From: Oscillospiraceae bacterium | Lineage (GTDB): Bacteria; Bacillota_A; Clostridia; Oscillospirales; Oscillospiraceae | Length of the DNA stretch: 5,978 nucleotides | Reading direction: 5' to 3' | Assembly (NCBI GenBank): GCA_017627975.1 | Contig: JAGAFT010000177.1 | Coordinates: 1-5,978 of the forward strand | In this document: piece by piece, positions 1 to 4,694 of the stretch | Numbering within the stretch: position 1 is the stretch's first letter | How the letters are laid out: every line of letters starts with the position of its first letter | Notes under the pieces: generated by a model | Seen by the model: only the letters and a program-made list of their open reading frames with translations | What the model was told of the DNA's origin: nothing | Databases searched by the model: none | Position numbers and translations under genes: made by a program

Positions 1-195
1 CGGAGCACGCAGACTGCCGCCGCGAAACCGGCTGCAGCAAGACCCGCAGCAAGACCGGCGGCCCAGAGCGCCGCAAAGCCTGCGGCCGCCACGGCAAAAC
101 CCGCCGCAAAGCCCGCTCCGAGACCCGCGGCCAAACCTGTATCGTCTTCGGAAGAGGAATTCTCCCTGGACGACATCCTGAACGAATTCAGATAA
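1..195 (+). CDS. C-terminal tail of an unidentified Ala/Pro/Lys-rich protein (partial, 5' end outside the window)
   Basis: Frame 1 is open from the first base to TAA at 193-195 and gives the last 64 residues of a protein. Roughly the first 46 are low complexity, built from Ala, Pro, Lys and Arg in loose AAKP/AARP units, so this part is basic, probably disordered and histone-H1-tail-like. It is followed by SSSEEEF and an acidic, amphipathic end (SLDDILNEFR). The contrast between a basic linker and a short structured C-terminal peptide suggests a flexible arm carrying a binding motif. The folded part lies off the window, so no family can be assigned. A DivIVA-type coiled-coil protein with a disordered tail is one possibility from general genome context, but it is only a guess. 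The gene ends 13 bases before the pseudouridine synthase, so the two are probably cotranscribed. Confidence 0.75.
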   Translation, partial: RSTQTAAAKPAAARPAARPAAQSAAKPAAATAKPAAKPAPRPAAKPVSSSEEEFSLDDILNEFR

Positions 196-208
196 ACAAT
201 ACAAGAAT

Positions 209-1132
209 ATGGATGAAGAAATTCTGTCCATCATTGCTGAGGAGAGCGGAGAGCGAATCGACGCTCTCCTCGCGCGTACTGTCCCGGGCCTGAGCAGGAG
301 CGCAGCGCAGCGCCTGATCGAAAAAGGTGCGGTGCGGATCGGGGACCGGACGGTACAGAAGAACACGCGCTGTGAAGCGGGGACCGAGATCACCGTGATG
401 CTGCTGGAAACGGAAGAGGTTCCGCTCCTTCCACAGGAGATCCCTCTGAGTATCGTCTATGAAGATCAGGATCTCATCGTGGTCAACAAGCCCCGCGGTA
501 TGGTGGTGCATCCGGCACCGGGACACCCGGATGGAACCCTGGTAAACGCACTTCTCTGGCACTGCGGGGACAGCCTCTCGGGCATCGGCGGAGAAAAACG
601 CCCCGGAATCGTCCACCGCATCGACAAGGATACCTCCGGCCTGCTGATCGTGGCGAAGAACGACTTCGCCCATCAGGCGCTGTCGGCACAGCTGGCAGAC
701 CGAAGCCTCTCACGGGTATATGAGGCGGTGGTGCGCGGCAGGCTGCGGGAAGAGAGCGGGACCGTTGACCGACCCATCGGGCGGCATCCGACGGACCGCA
801 AGCGCATGGCGGTGATCGAGAGAAACAGCCGACCGGCAGTGACCCACTGGGAGGTCCTGGCCCGATACAATGGATACACCCATGTACGATGCCGTCTGGA
901 GACCGGGCGGACCCATCAGATCCGCGTCCACATGGCAAGCATCGGACATCCGCTCCTGGGAGACGGCATCTACGGCGCCCCCTGCCCGGAAAAGGGCCTC
1001 GAGGGCCAGTGCCTCCATGCGCGGGAGTTGAAGTTTATCCATCCGCGCACCGGCGAACACGTGCATCTGACGACGGAGCTGCCGGAGTGGTTTACGGAAG
1101 TTCTGGGGAGACTGGGGCCCGAGACGGCCTGA
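209..1132 (+). CDS. RluA/RluD-family 23S rRNA pseudouridine synthase
   Basis: This 307-residue cytoplasmic enzyme isomerises specific uridines in RNA to pseudouridine, by family inference in 23S rRNA. An N-terminal S4 RNA-binding domain (about 14-75; RIDALLARTVPGLSRSAAQRL region) is followed by the catalytic domain. The signature HRIDKDTSG is at 136-144, and D139 is the expected nucleophile, because the first Asp of HRxDxxTSG is catalytic in the family. Other family blocks are VVNKPRGMVVHP (91-102) and GRTHQIRVH (233-241). Length is normal for the family and no key residue is missing. The order S4 plus RluA domain fits both RluD and RluC types, so the exact target (for RluD, helix 69) cannot be fixed from sequence and I give no symbol. 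ATG 209 is the only usable start after an in-frame TGA at 179-181. No convincing Shine-Dalgarno sequence precedes it, so translation may be coupled to the upstream gene. Confidence 0.95.
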   Translation: MDEEILSIIAEESGERIDALLARTVPGLSRSAAQRLIEKGAVRIGDRTVQKNTRCEAGTEITVMLLETEEVPLLPQEIPLSIVYEDQDLIVVNKPRGMVVHPAPGHPDGTLVNALLWHCGDSLSGIGGEKRPGIVHRIDKDTSGLLIVAKNDFAHQALSAQLADRSLSRVYEAVVRGRLREESGTVDRPIGRHPTDRKRMAVIERNSRPAVTHWEVLARYNGYTHVRCRLETGRTHQIRVHMASIGHPLLGDGIYGAPCPEKGLEGQCLHARELKFIHPRTGEHVHLTTELPEWFTEVLGRLGPETA

Positions 1133-1150
1133 GCGGAAAGGAGAAAACGC

Positions 1151-1354
1151 ATGTCCACCAAACAGATTTCAAGACTTGTGGTACTTGCTGCAGTGGTGAT
1201 CTCGCTGGTAACGCTGCTGGTGAAACTCATCGAGGGCACCGCGGGACTGGTAGGGAGCCTGTTCAACCTGATCCTCGGGATCGTGGTTGTGATCGCGCTG
1301 GTCGCGATTGTGATCTGGATGTTCGCTTACGCGAAGAAGATGCGGAAAAAATAA
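1151..1354 (+). CDS. Small two-helix membrane protein, 67 aa
   Basis: I do not recognise a family. The 67 residues carry two hydrophobic segments (about 7-26 and 36-60). They are joined by a short hydrophilic turn (LIEGTAG) and end in a basic tail (AKKMRKK), so by the positive-inside rule the C-terminus is probably cytoplasmic and the protein a hairpin in the membrane. The start is well supported: AAAGGAG at 1137-1143 lies seven bases before ATG 1151. It begins 18 bases after the pseudouridine synthase stop and ends just before a strong hairpin, so it is the last gene of that transcript. Nothing in the sequence links it functionally to rRNA modification. It could be a small membrane stress or regulatory protein, but no role can be claimed. 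Confidence 0.8.
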   Translation: MSTKQISRLVVLAAVVISLVTLLVKLIEGTAGLVGSLFNLILGIVVVIALVAIVIWMFAYAKKMRKK

Positions 1355-1357
1355 AGC

Positions 1358-1388
1358 TCAGGACCTCCGGCTCGGCCGGAGGTCCTGA
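1358..1388 (+). terminator. GC-rich hairpin terminator after the 67-aa gene
   Basis: Positions 1358-1371 and 1375-1388 form a perfect 14-bp stem (TCAGGACCTCCGGC and its complement) with a TCG loop, four bases after the stop codon. The downstream T-tract is weak (AATTTCA). On the opposite strand the stem is followed by a better T-rich run (complement of AAAAAATAAAG), so it may also stop antisense transcription. The position between two plus-strand units supports a terminator role. Confidence 0.75.
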
Positions 1389-1425
1389 ATTTCACAGTGG
1401 ATTTTGATCTTGCCGGCTTGTGGTT

Positions 1426-1474
1426 TCTGTCAATCTGAGAGCGATCATTATCTGACTCTTTTTCACCGGAGGCG
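1426..1474. repeat. Direct repeat copy 1: frameshifted copy of the cupin gene 3' end
   Basis: These 49 bases align to 3516-3565 with 42 of 50 positions identical and one single-base gap; a core of TCTGACTCTT is exact. In copy 2 the sequence is the last ten codons of the minus-strand cupin gene plus about 19 bases beyond its stop. Here the corresponding minus-strand reading would be A-S-G then, after a one-base deletion, K-R-V-R-stop, so it is not a working gene end. Identity stops abruptly beyond both edges, and I could not extend cupin similarity further upstream. It looks like a remnant of a duplication or recombination junction. Confidence 0.7.
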
Positions 1475-1572
1475 AGGTATGGCACAGAGCGCGGAATCCT
1501 GACCGACATTTTGCTCCGCTTTGAGGGAAACCACGCGGTATCCATTCAGCACGGACAAGTCCGGAAGGCGGC

Positions 1573-1601
1573 TTGACATAATGCGAGATATGTCGTATCA
1601 T
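1573..1601 (+). promoter_or_regulatory. Sigma-A type promoter of the exported-protein unit
   Basis: TTGACA at 1573-1578 is a perfect -35 box. A 17-bp spacer leads to TATCAT at 1596-1601, five of six matches to TATAAT. Transcription should begin near 1608, 26 bases before the chosen ATG at 1634. The spacer contains a near-palindrome CGAGATATGTCG (1584-1595, 10 of 12 symmetric), and ATTTG-CAT-CAAAT (1602-1614) spans the expected start point; either could be an operator. Confidence 0.8.
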
Positions 1602-1633
1602 ATTTGCATCAAATGACGAAAGGAAGTGCAGAT

Positions 1634-2158
1634 ATGAAAACAATCCGTCGAATTCTTGCCTTTGCGCTTGTCCTGATGCTGACGATGAGTCTCGGTGTAA
1701 ACGCAGTCGCAGCGGATGCAAAGTACCAGCTTACACGGGATTTTGTCAGTCAGGTCACAGGCGTTGAGGGACTCAGCTGTACGATCGGGGACGTAGTAAG
1801 TGATTCCACGGGGAACTATGAACTGGTAAGAGTCGACTATCAGGGAGATCTGTCCGCGTATACAAGCTATATTACCATGCTGTTTGCGGAGGACGGGTCA
1901 GAGGTTCAGCTCTATATGTACAATCTCATCAATTTCAGCGAGGACAAGCTGAACGAGATGATGACCGTGGTCAATGACCTCAATCACCGGGCGACCGGGA
2001 TTAAACTCTTTGTCGATACCAGCGACAATTCCGTTACCGCGGAGATGTATCAGCTGCTTCCGGAAGAAAATGGAGCAGATCTCGCAGTGGTTGCACTTGG
2101 GTTTATGATCGGGATTACGGATTCGGTTTTTGAGGATCTTCAAAGCTACGCTGTCTGA
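1634..2158 (+). CDS. Exported YbjN-like protein, 174 aa
   Basis: The protein begins with a clear Sec signal peptide (MKTIRR, hydrophobic stretch 7-22, cleavage near NAVAA at 23-27) and has no lipobox, so the mature ~147 residues should be released or wall-associated. The mature part has alternating strands (YELVRVDYQ, SYITMLFAEDGSEVQLYMYNLI), an amphipathic helix with the segment LNEMMTVVNDLNHRATGIKLFVD (106-128), then a strand pair and a C-terminal helix. This layout resembles the YbjN / type-III-chaperone-like fold, whose members include putative sensory transduction regulators. That is a pattern judgement, not a search result. ATG 1634 is chosen over the in-frame TTG 1604 because AAAGGAAG (1619-1626) sits at the right distance and TTG 1604 lies upstream of the predicted transcription start. 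The next gene starts 44 bases later in the same unit. Confidence 0.8.
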   Translation: MKTIRRILAFALVLMLTMSLGVNAVAADAKYQLTRDFVSQVTGVEGLSCTIGDVVSDSTGNYELVRVDYQGDLSAYTSYITMLFAEDGSEVQLYMYNLINFSEDKLNEMMTVVNDLNHRATGIKLFVDTSDNSVTAEMYQLLPEENGADLAVVALGFMIGITDSVFEDLQSYAV

Positions 2159-2202
2159 GTCCGGGAGGAGACGCAACACAGAGCTCGGAAAGGAGACTGA
2201 CC

Positions 2203-3390
2203 GTGAAAAAGACGGTATCTGTAGTCTGCCTGATGCTTGCGCTGTCCATGATATTGTCTGTGGCGGTCTATGCCGCAGGGGATAATTACGACACCCTGGC
2301 AGACTGGGAGATCCGGATCGCTGTCCCGGACGATACGACAGCGGTGCTGAAAGGAAATGAATACTACATCTATGCCCAGCATGAGGGTTCCATCCCGTAT
2401 GTCATGCTGAGACCCTATCGCTATGACGATGCAGAGGCGTTTCTTAAGGAGTTTACCGCCTGTATGCAGAAGCAGTATTCAGATCTGAGAATTGTGACAG
2501 GACCGACGGAAAAAATGATCGGAGACAAAACCTGCCTGGAGATCGACTATACTTACAAGGTCAGCGGCTACGATGTCAAAGACCGGCGTATTGTTATCCC
2601 GCGCAGCGGACGCATCTATCTGTTTACCTCCAAGGAAATCGAGTCAAACGGAATGACCGTGGGAAGCATGCTGGAGGATGTGGTGGCGGACTGTGTATTC
2701 CTCGGTGAAGAGGAGCCTGCACAGCAGACAGAATCCAGCCTTGCGGATGCGTATCTGTACTGCCAGAGAGACGGAATGCCGAAATACTGGCTGGATTTTA
2801 CAGGCGGGATTTCGGACAATCCTGTGCTGCACTGCTATTTTCGCTCCGGCGATCCAACCTTCTATGAAAGCTGCTTCATTCTGGACATGTCCACGGCAAA
2901 AATTACGGAGAACGGACTGGAGGTCTCCCGAATCTGGGACGAGTACGGCTTTGACCACAGCAACTGGTTCCGGCGGCTCAGTTTTCAGTTCTACACAGAC
3001 GGCGTTGTAATGACGGCAGTGCGCGACGAAAGCACCCTTGCCGGAGGAGCGGAGGACAACATTCTGACCGGGGATTATGCGATGTACCCGGTGGGCGTGA
3101 GCATCAACACTGCGACAGGCAGACCTGCGGTCAGGCCGGAACAGAGCGGACCCTATTCGGCGGAAGAGCTCGGAAAATGGGCGCAGATCTCTTATTTCGT
3201 AAACTACGGCTTTTTCCCGCCCGAGGCGGAGGTGACAAAGAACAGCGACGGCAGTTTTACCATCCACCTGTTTGAGATTGTCGATCTGGACGGCCTGACC
3301 CACACGGCAACTTCCGCATGGTATGTGGTCAATGCCTATGGAAGCGGCAGAAACGACATCACCGGCGAGCGGATTGAATTGATCGGCTGA
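2203..3390 (+). CDS. Exported multidomain protein of unknown function, 395 aa
   Basis: A signal peptide spans residues 1-24 (MKKTVSVV..., cleavage at VYA-AG), with no lipobox. The mature chain seems to have three parts. Residues 34-168 resemble the PsbP/DcrB-type alpha-beta fold (IAVPDDTTAV, then YYIYAQHEG, a helix DAEAFLKEFTACMQK and paired strands to about 145). An acidic Q/E/S linker (169-180) leads to a beta-rich middle region (183-305) with YWLDFTGGISD, CYFRSGDPTF and RLSFQFYTDGVVM, which could be a barrel or lipocalin-like sandwich. Residues 317-395 (YSAEELGKWAQISYFVNYGFFPPEAEV..., SFTIHLFEIVD, TSAWYVVNAYGSG) form a compact C-terminal module that I associate with exported proteins of gut Clostridia, without a known role. 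The start is GTG 2203, supported by AAAGGAG at 2189-2195; the next residues MKK fit a signal peptide. It is cotranscribed with the YbjN-like gene and ends at a strong hairpin. Confidence 0.85.
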   Translation: MKKTVSVVCLMLALSMILSVAVYAAGDNYDTLADWEIRIAVPDDTTAVLKGNEYYIYAQHEGSIPYVMLRPYRYDDAEAFLKEFTACMQKQYSDLRIVTGPTEKMIGDKTCLEIDYTYKVSGYDVKDRRIVIPRSGRIYLFTSKEIESNGMTVGSMLEDVVADCVFLGEEEPAQQTESSLADAYLYCQRDGMPKYWLDFTGGISDNPVLHCYFRSGDPTFYESCFILDMSTAKITENGLEVSRIWDEYGFDHSNWFRRLSFQFYTDGVVMTAVRDESTLAGGAEDNILTGDYAMYPVGVSINTATGRPAVRPEQSGPYSAEELGKWAQISYFVNYGFFPPEAEVTKNSDGSFTIHLFEIVDLDGLTHTATSAWYVVNAYGSGRNDITGERIELIG

Positions 3391-3444
3391 GAAGTTACCC
3401 TGCCGTGAAGATTCAACCGATTTTGATGCAGGATTGAAAAAATA

Positions 3445-3460
3445 GTGTAAACGTGTAAAC
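3445..3460 (+). repeat. Tandem GTGTAAAC pair before the convergent terminator
   Basis: GTGTAAAC occurs twice back to back (3445-3452 and 3453-3460), directly against the left arm of the hairpin. On the minus strand this gives a T-containing run just after the stem, which may help termination of the cupin transcript. It could equally be a small slippage duplication. Confidence 0.5.
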
Positions 3461-3493
3461 ACGAGCAGCGTCTTTTTACAGACGCTGCTCGTG
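3460..3493. terminator. Bidirectional terminator between convergent genes
   Basis: CACGAGCAGCGTC (3460-3472) and its exact complement (3481-3493) form a 13-bp stem around the loop TTTTTACA. The plus side continues CTTAACTTTTATT and the minus side becomes TTTACACGTTTACACTATT and a T run, so both flanks are T-rich. It sits between the exported-protein gene (ends 3390) and the cupin gene (minus, ends 3535) and should stop transcription from both sides. Confidence 0.85.
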
Positions 3494-3515
3494 CTTAACT
3501 TTTATTCCCTGCTGT

Positions 3516-3565
3516 TTTGTCAATCTGAAAGCGATCAGTTTCTGACTCTTTTCCCACCAAAGGCG
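3516..3565. repeat. Direct repeat copy 2: spans the cupin gene 3' end
   Basis: This is the intact partner of 1426-1474 (42 of 50 identical, one gap, same orientation, 2,090 bp apart). It covers the last codons of the cupin (IHAFGGKRVRN) and about 19 bases after its stop. Because identity continues past the stop codon, the similarity reflects copied DNA and not protein constraint. Confidence 0.7.
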
Positions 3566-3873
3566 TGGATCGTTCGAGTCCCGGCCTTTACGCTTCCGCC
3601 CTGAAGCGAACCCTTGGGGATGAATAATTCATCTCCGGCGTGGAGCACGTGTTCTTTTCCATCGATCGTGACGGTATATTCCCCTTCCACACACAGCATG
3701 TATTCGTCATAATCGTGCTGATGTTCCTTTGAAACACGGTCCGCTTTATAGATCCAGAAGGCCATCTGGCTCCCGTCGGCGGCAGTGTAGTAATATCCCT
3801 CAATATCAGGTGTATTCTGCTGCGAAGCAGGAATTTTGTTGTTCTGCCTGAACATAAATTCCGGAAAAGCCAT
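3535..3873 (-). CDS. Small single-domain cupin, 112 aa
   Basis: This is a stand-alone cytoplasmic beta-barrel of the cupin superfamily. The first motif is seen at 51-64: H51-Q-H53 followed by E57 and G64 (HQHDYDEYMLCVEG), which matches HxH(x)3-4E(x)6G. The second motif starts GDELFIPKGSLQGG (80-93), where the position usually held by His in PxGxxH is Gln91. H103 in RTIHAFGG could supply a fourth metal ligand or the site may be three-ligand. Such proteins often bind a divalent metal and act as small dioxygenases, isomerases or ligand sensors; the substrate cannot be read here. ATG 3873 (MAFPEF) is preferred because GAGGAGGGA (3889-3881) lies nine bases upstream; the GTG at 3903 lacks one. It is the last gene of the XRE operon, 34 bases after the membrane protein, and its 3' end is duplicated at 1426-1474. 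Confidence 0.88.
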   Translation of the reverse strand: MAFPEFMFRQNNKIPASQQNTPDIEGYYYTAADGSQMAFWIYKADRVSKEHQHDYDEYMLCVEGEYTVTIDGKEHVLHAGDELFIPKGSLQGGSVKAGTRTIHAFGGKRVRN

Positions 3874-3907
3874 AGTAATTTCCCTCCTCAGGTCTATTCG
3901 CACGGGT

Positions 3908-4315
3908 TCAGTATTTCCGGCTGAGAACCAGGTAGGAGACCCAGTAGGCGACCAGAATGAGGCAGACGGAAAGGGAAAGAATCAGCCGAAGGGTTTCTTC
4001 TCCCAGAATGATCGCAACGATAACGCCGACACTTTCGACCAGGATCGCGATATAACCCGCCCAGGACCAGCTTTTCATACGCAGAAAGCGGTTTCGTTCA
4101 TCGTTGGCCTCGACGTCGATTTTTTCCCGATAGTCGGCGTCCTTCCGATATTTCACATTCCGTATTGCCTGCAGAACTCCGACAGCCATCAGACCGCCGC
4201 CCATACCGGAATAGATGGATGAATCCAGCACTTCCGTGACGGAGAGCACCGTCAGCACAAGGCCGACGACAGCCCAGAAAATGCTCAGAGCTAACCTTTT
4301 GTTGTTGTAATACAT
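3908..4315 (-). CDS. Four-helix membrane protein paired with the XRE regulator, 135 aa
   Basis: Four hydrophobic segments are visible: about 8-28, 34-52, 85-105 and 109-131. Between helices 2 and 3 lies a charged cytoplasmic-type loop (53-83) containing KYRKDADYREKIDVEANDER; the NDERNRF stretch at 71-77 recalls the DER-containing loop of DUF2178-like membrane proteins, which are often encoded next to small XRE repressors. That assignment is from memory. Function is unknown; a membrane stress sensor or immunity-type partner of the regulator is conceivable. An ATG at 4321 overlaps the regulator stop, but the GGAGG at 4327-4323 is only one base from it and seven bases from ATG 4315, so 4315 (MYYNNK) is the better start. 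The Shine-Dalgarno sequence is encoded by the regulator's final Glu codons, so the two genes are tightly coupled. Confidence 0.82.
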   Translation of the reverse strand: MYYNNKRLALSIFWAVVGLVLTVLSVTEVLDSSIYSGMGGGLMAVGVLQAIRNVKYRKDADYREKIDVEANDERNRFLRMKSWSWAGYIAILVESVGVIVAIILGEETLRLILSLSVCLILVAYWVSYLVLSRKY

Positions 4316-4317
4316 GA

Positions 4318-4515
4318 TCATTCCTCCTCAAAAATGAAGACTTCCTCAATGGTCAGGCCAAAGTACCTGGCAATTTTGTAGGCCAGCAGGATGGAAGGAT
4401 TGTAACGTCCGTTTTCCAGAGAGCTGATGGTCTGCCGCGAGACGCCCATCGCTTTTGCAAGTTCCTCCTGGCGCAGGCCTTTGGCATTTCGTATCTCCTC
4501 AATCCGGTTTTTCAA
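4318..4515 (-). CDS. Small XRE-family (Cro/CI-type) transcriptional regulator, 65 aa
   Basis: Nearly the whole protein is one helix-turn-helix domain. LKNRIEEIRNAKGLRQEELAKAMGVSRQTISSLENGRYNPSI shows helix 1, the HTH with QEELAKAMGVSRQTISSLENG (17-36) and the conserved ENGRYNPS turn. It ends with AYKIARYFGLTIEEVFIFEEE, typical of the 65-70-residue YozG/YvaO-like repressors. There is no ligand domain, so it likely acts as a dimer and senses through a partner or by its own level. The start is TTG 4515-4513: GGAGGTGAT (4527-4519) is a near-perfect Shine-Dalgarno seven bases before it, while the upstream ATG at 4611 lies ahead of the promoter. Two 20-bp dyads flank its promoter, so autorepression is the natural model. 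It heads an operon with the membrane protein and cupin. Confidence 0.92.
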   Translation of the reverse strand: MKNRIEEIRNAKGLRQEELAKAMGVSRQTISSLENGRYNPSILLAYKIARYFGLTIEEVFIFEEE

Positions 4516-4518
4516 CAG

Positions 4519-4527
4519 ATCACCTCC
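4519..4527 (-). promoter_or_regulatory. Ribosome binding site fixing the XRE start
   Basis: The minus strand reads GGAGGTGAT, an almost full complement to the 16S 3' end, with seven bases between GGAGG and the TTG at 4515. It decides the non-ATG start and suggests a strongly translated regulator. Confidence 0.85.
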
Positions 4528-4534
4528 GCCAAAA

Positions 4535-4554
4535 ATGTAAAGCTCGCTTGACAT
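4535..4554 (-). promoter_or_regulatory. Operator O2 over the transcription start of the XRE operon
   Basis: The plus strand reads ATGTAAAGCTCGCTTGACAT. It is itself an imperfect palindrome (16 of 20 symmetric; ATGTMAAGC..GCTTKACAT) and matches the complement of 4581-4600 at 18 of 20 positions. The predicted transcription start (about 4552) falls inside it, so a bound repressor would block initiation. Binding by the adjacent XRE protein is inferred. Confidence 0.75.
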
Positions 4555-4558
4555 CTGC

Positions 4559-4587
4559 ATCATAGCATATCGGATCGGGAATGTCAA
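4559..4587 (-). promoter_or_regulatory. Sigma-A promoter of the XRE–membrane–cupin operon
   Basis: On the minus strand TTGACA (4587-4582) is followed after exactly 17 bp by TATGAT (4564-4559), with TGC immediately before it giving an extended -10. Boxes match consensus at six and five positions. Such a strong promoter, with dyads on both sides, is what one expects of a repressed gene. The 5' leader would be about 37 bases. Confidence 0.85.
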
Positions 4588-4600
4588 GCTAACTTTACAT
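4581..4600 (-). promoter_or_regulatory. Operator O1 over the -35 box of the XRE operon
   Basis: The minus strand reads ATGTAAAGTTAGCTTGACAT, two mismatches from O2 in inverted orientation and also 16 of 20 self-symmetric. Its last half is the -35 box. Dyad centres of O1 and O2 are 46 bp apart, between four and five helical turns. Confidence 0.75.
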
Positions 4601-4611
4601 GAAGAATGCAA

Positions 4612-4636
4612 TACAGCCGCCCGGAGGGCGGCTGTA
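4612..4636 (-). terminator. Hairpin terminator of the beta-helix gene
   Basis: TACAGCCGCCC (4612-4622) pairs perfectly with 4626-4636 around a GGA loop. On the minus strand the stem is followed by TTGCATTCTTC, a modest T-rich run, whereas the plus side is not T-rich. It lies 58 bases after the beta-helix stop and just ahead of the XRE promoter, insulating the operon. Confidence 0.7.
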
Positions 4637-4694
4637 CAGATGATTGTGCGAAGAATGAGCTGCTTAGAGAGAAATCGGAGAGACGCAAAAAGCC

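Larger units (their letters stand above)
1389..1633. other. Intergenic stretch between the two plus-strand units
   Basis: The region holds the cupin-end remnant (1426-1474) and the promoter of the exported-protein unit (1573-1601). Between them (about 1475-1570) I see no gene: both strands show short open frames, but none has a ribosome binding site or recognisable protein. One minus-strand frame near 1475-1560 is free of stops and could be decayed coding sequence, but it matches nothing I recognise. Confidence 0.5.

Noticed and set aside
22..132. GC-rich repetitive DNA at the window start as a repeat array
   Set aside because: The units are irregular and in frame with an Ala/Pro/Lys-rich coding tail, so the repetition is explained by protein composition.
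1604..1633. In-frame TTG giving a ten-residue longer YbjN-like protein
   Set aside because: It lies before the predicted transcription start and would put MHQMTKGSAD ahead of a normal signal peptide; ATG 1634 has a good ribosome site.
1392..1721. Minus-strand open frame of 109 codons across the intergenic region
   Set aside because: It overlaps the promoter, ribosome site and signal-peptide region of the YbjN-like gene, has no recognisable protein and no ribosome site.
2644..3462. Minus-strand open frame of 272 codons
   Set aside because: It is antisense to the 395-aa exported protein, runs through the convergent terminator and has no Shine-Dalgarno; the plus strand shows a clear signal peptide and ribosome site.
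3571..3588. GTTCGAGTCC, like the T-arm of a tRNA
   Set aside because: The flanking bases do not form the five-pair T stem, no acceptor or anticodon arm is present, and the sequence codes for the conserved cupin end (GTRTIHAFGG).
4548..4576. Possible divergent plus-strand promoter starting at TTGACA 4548
   Set aside because: No -10 box lies 16-18 bp downstream (the sequence there is CGGATC). The TTGACA is explained by the inverted operator copy.
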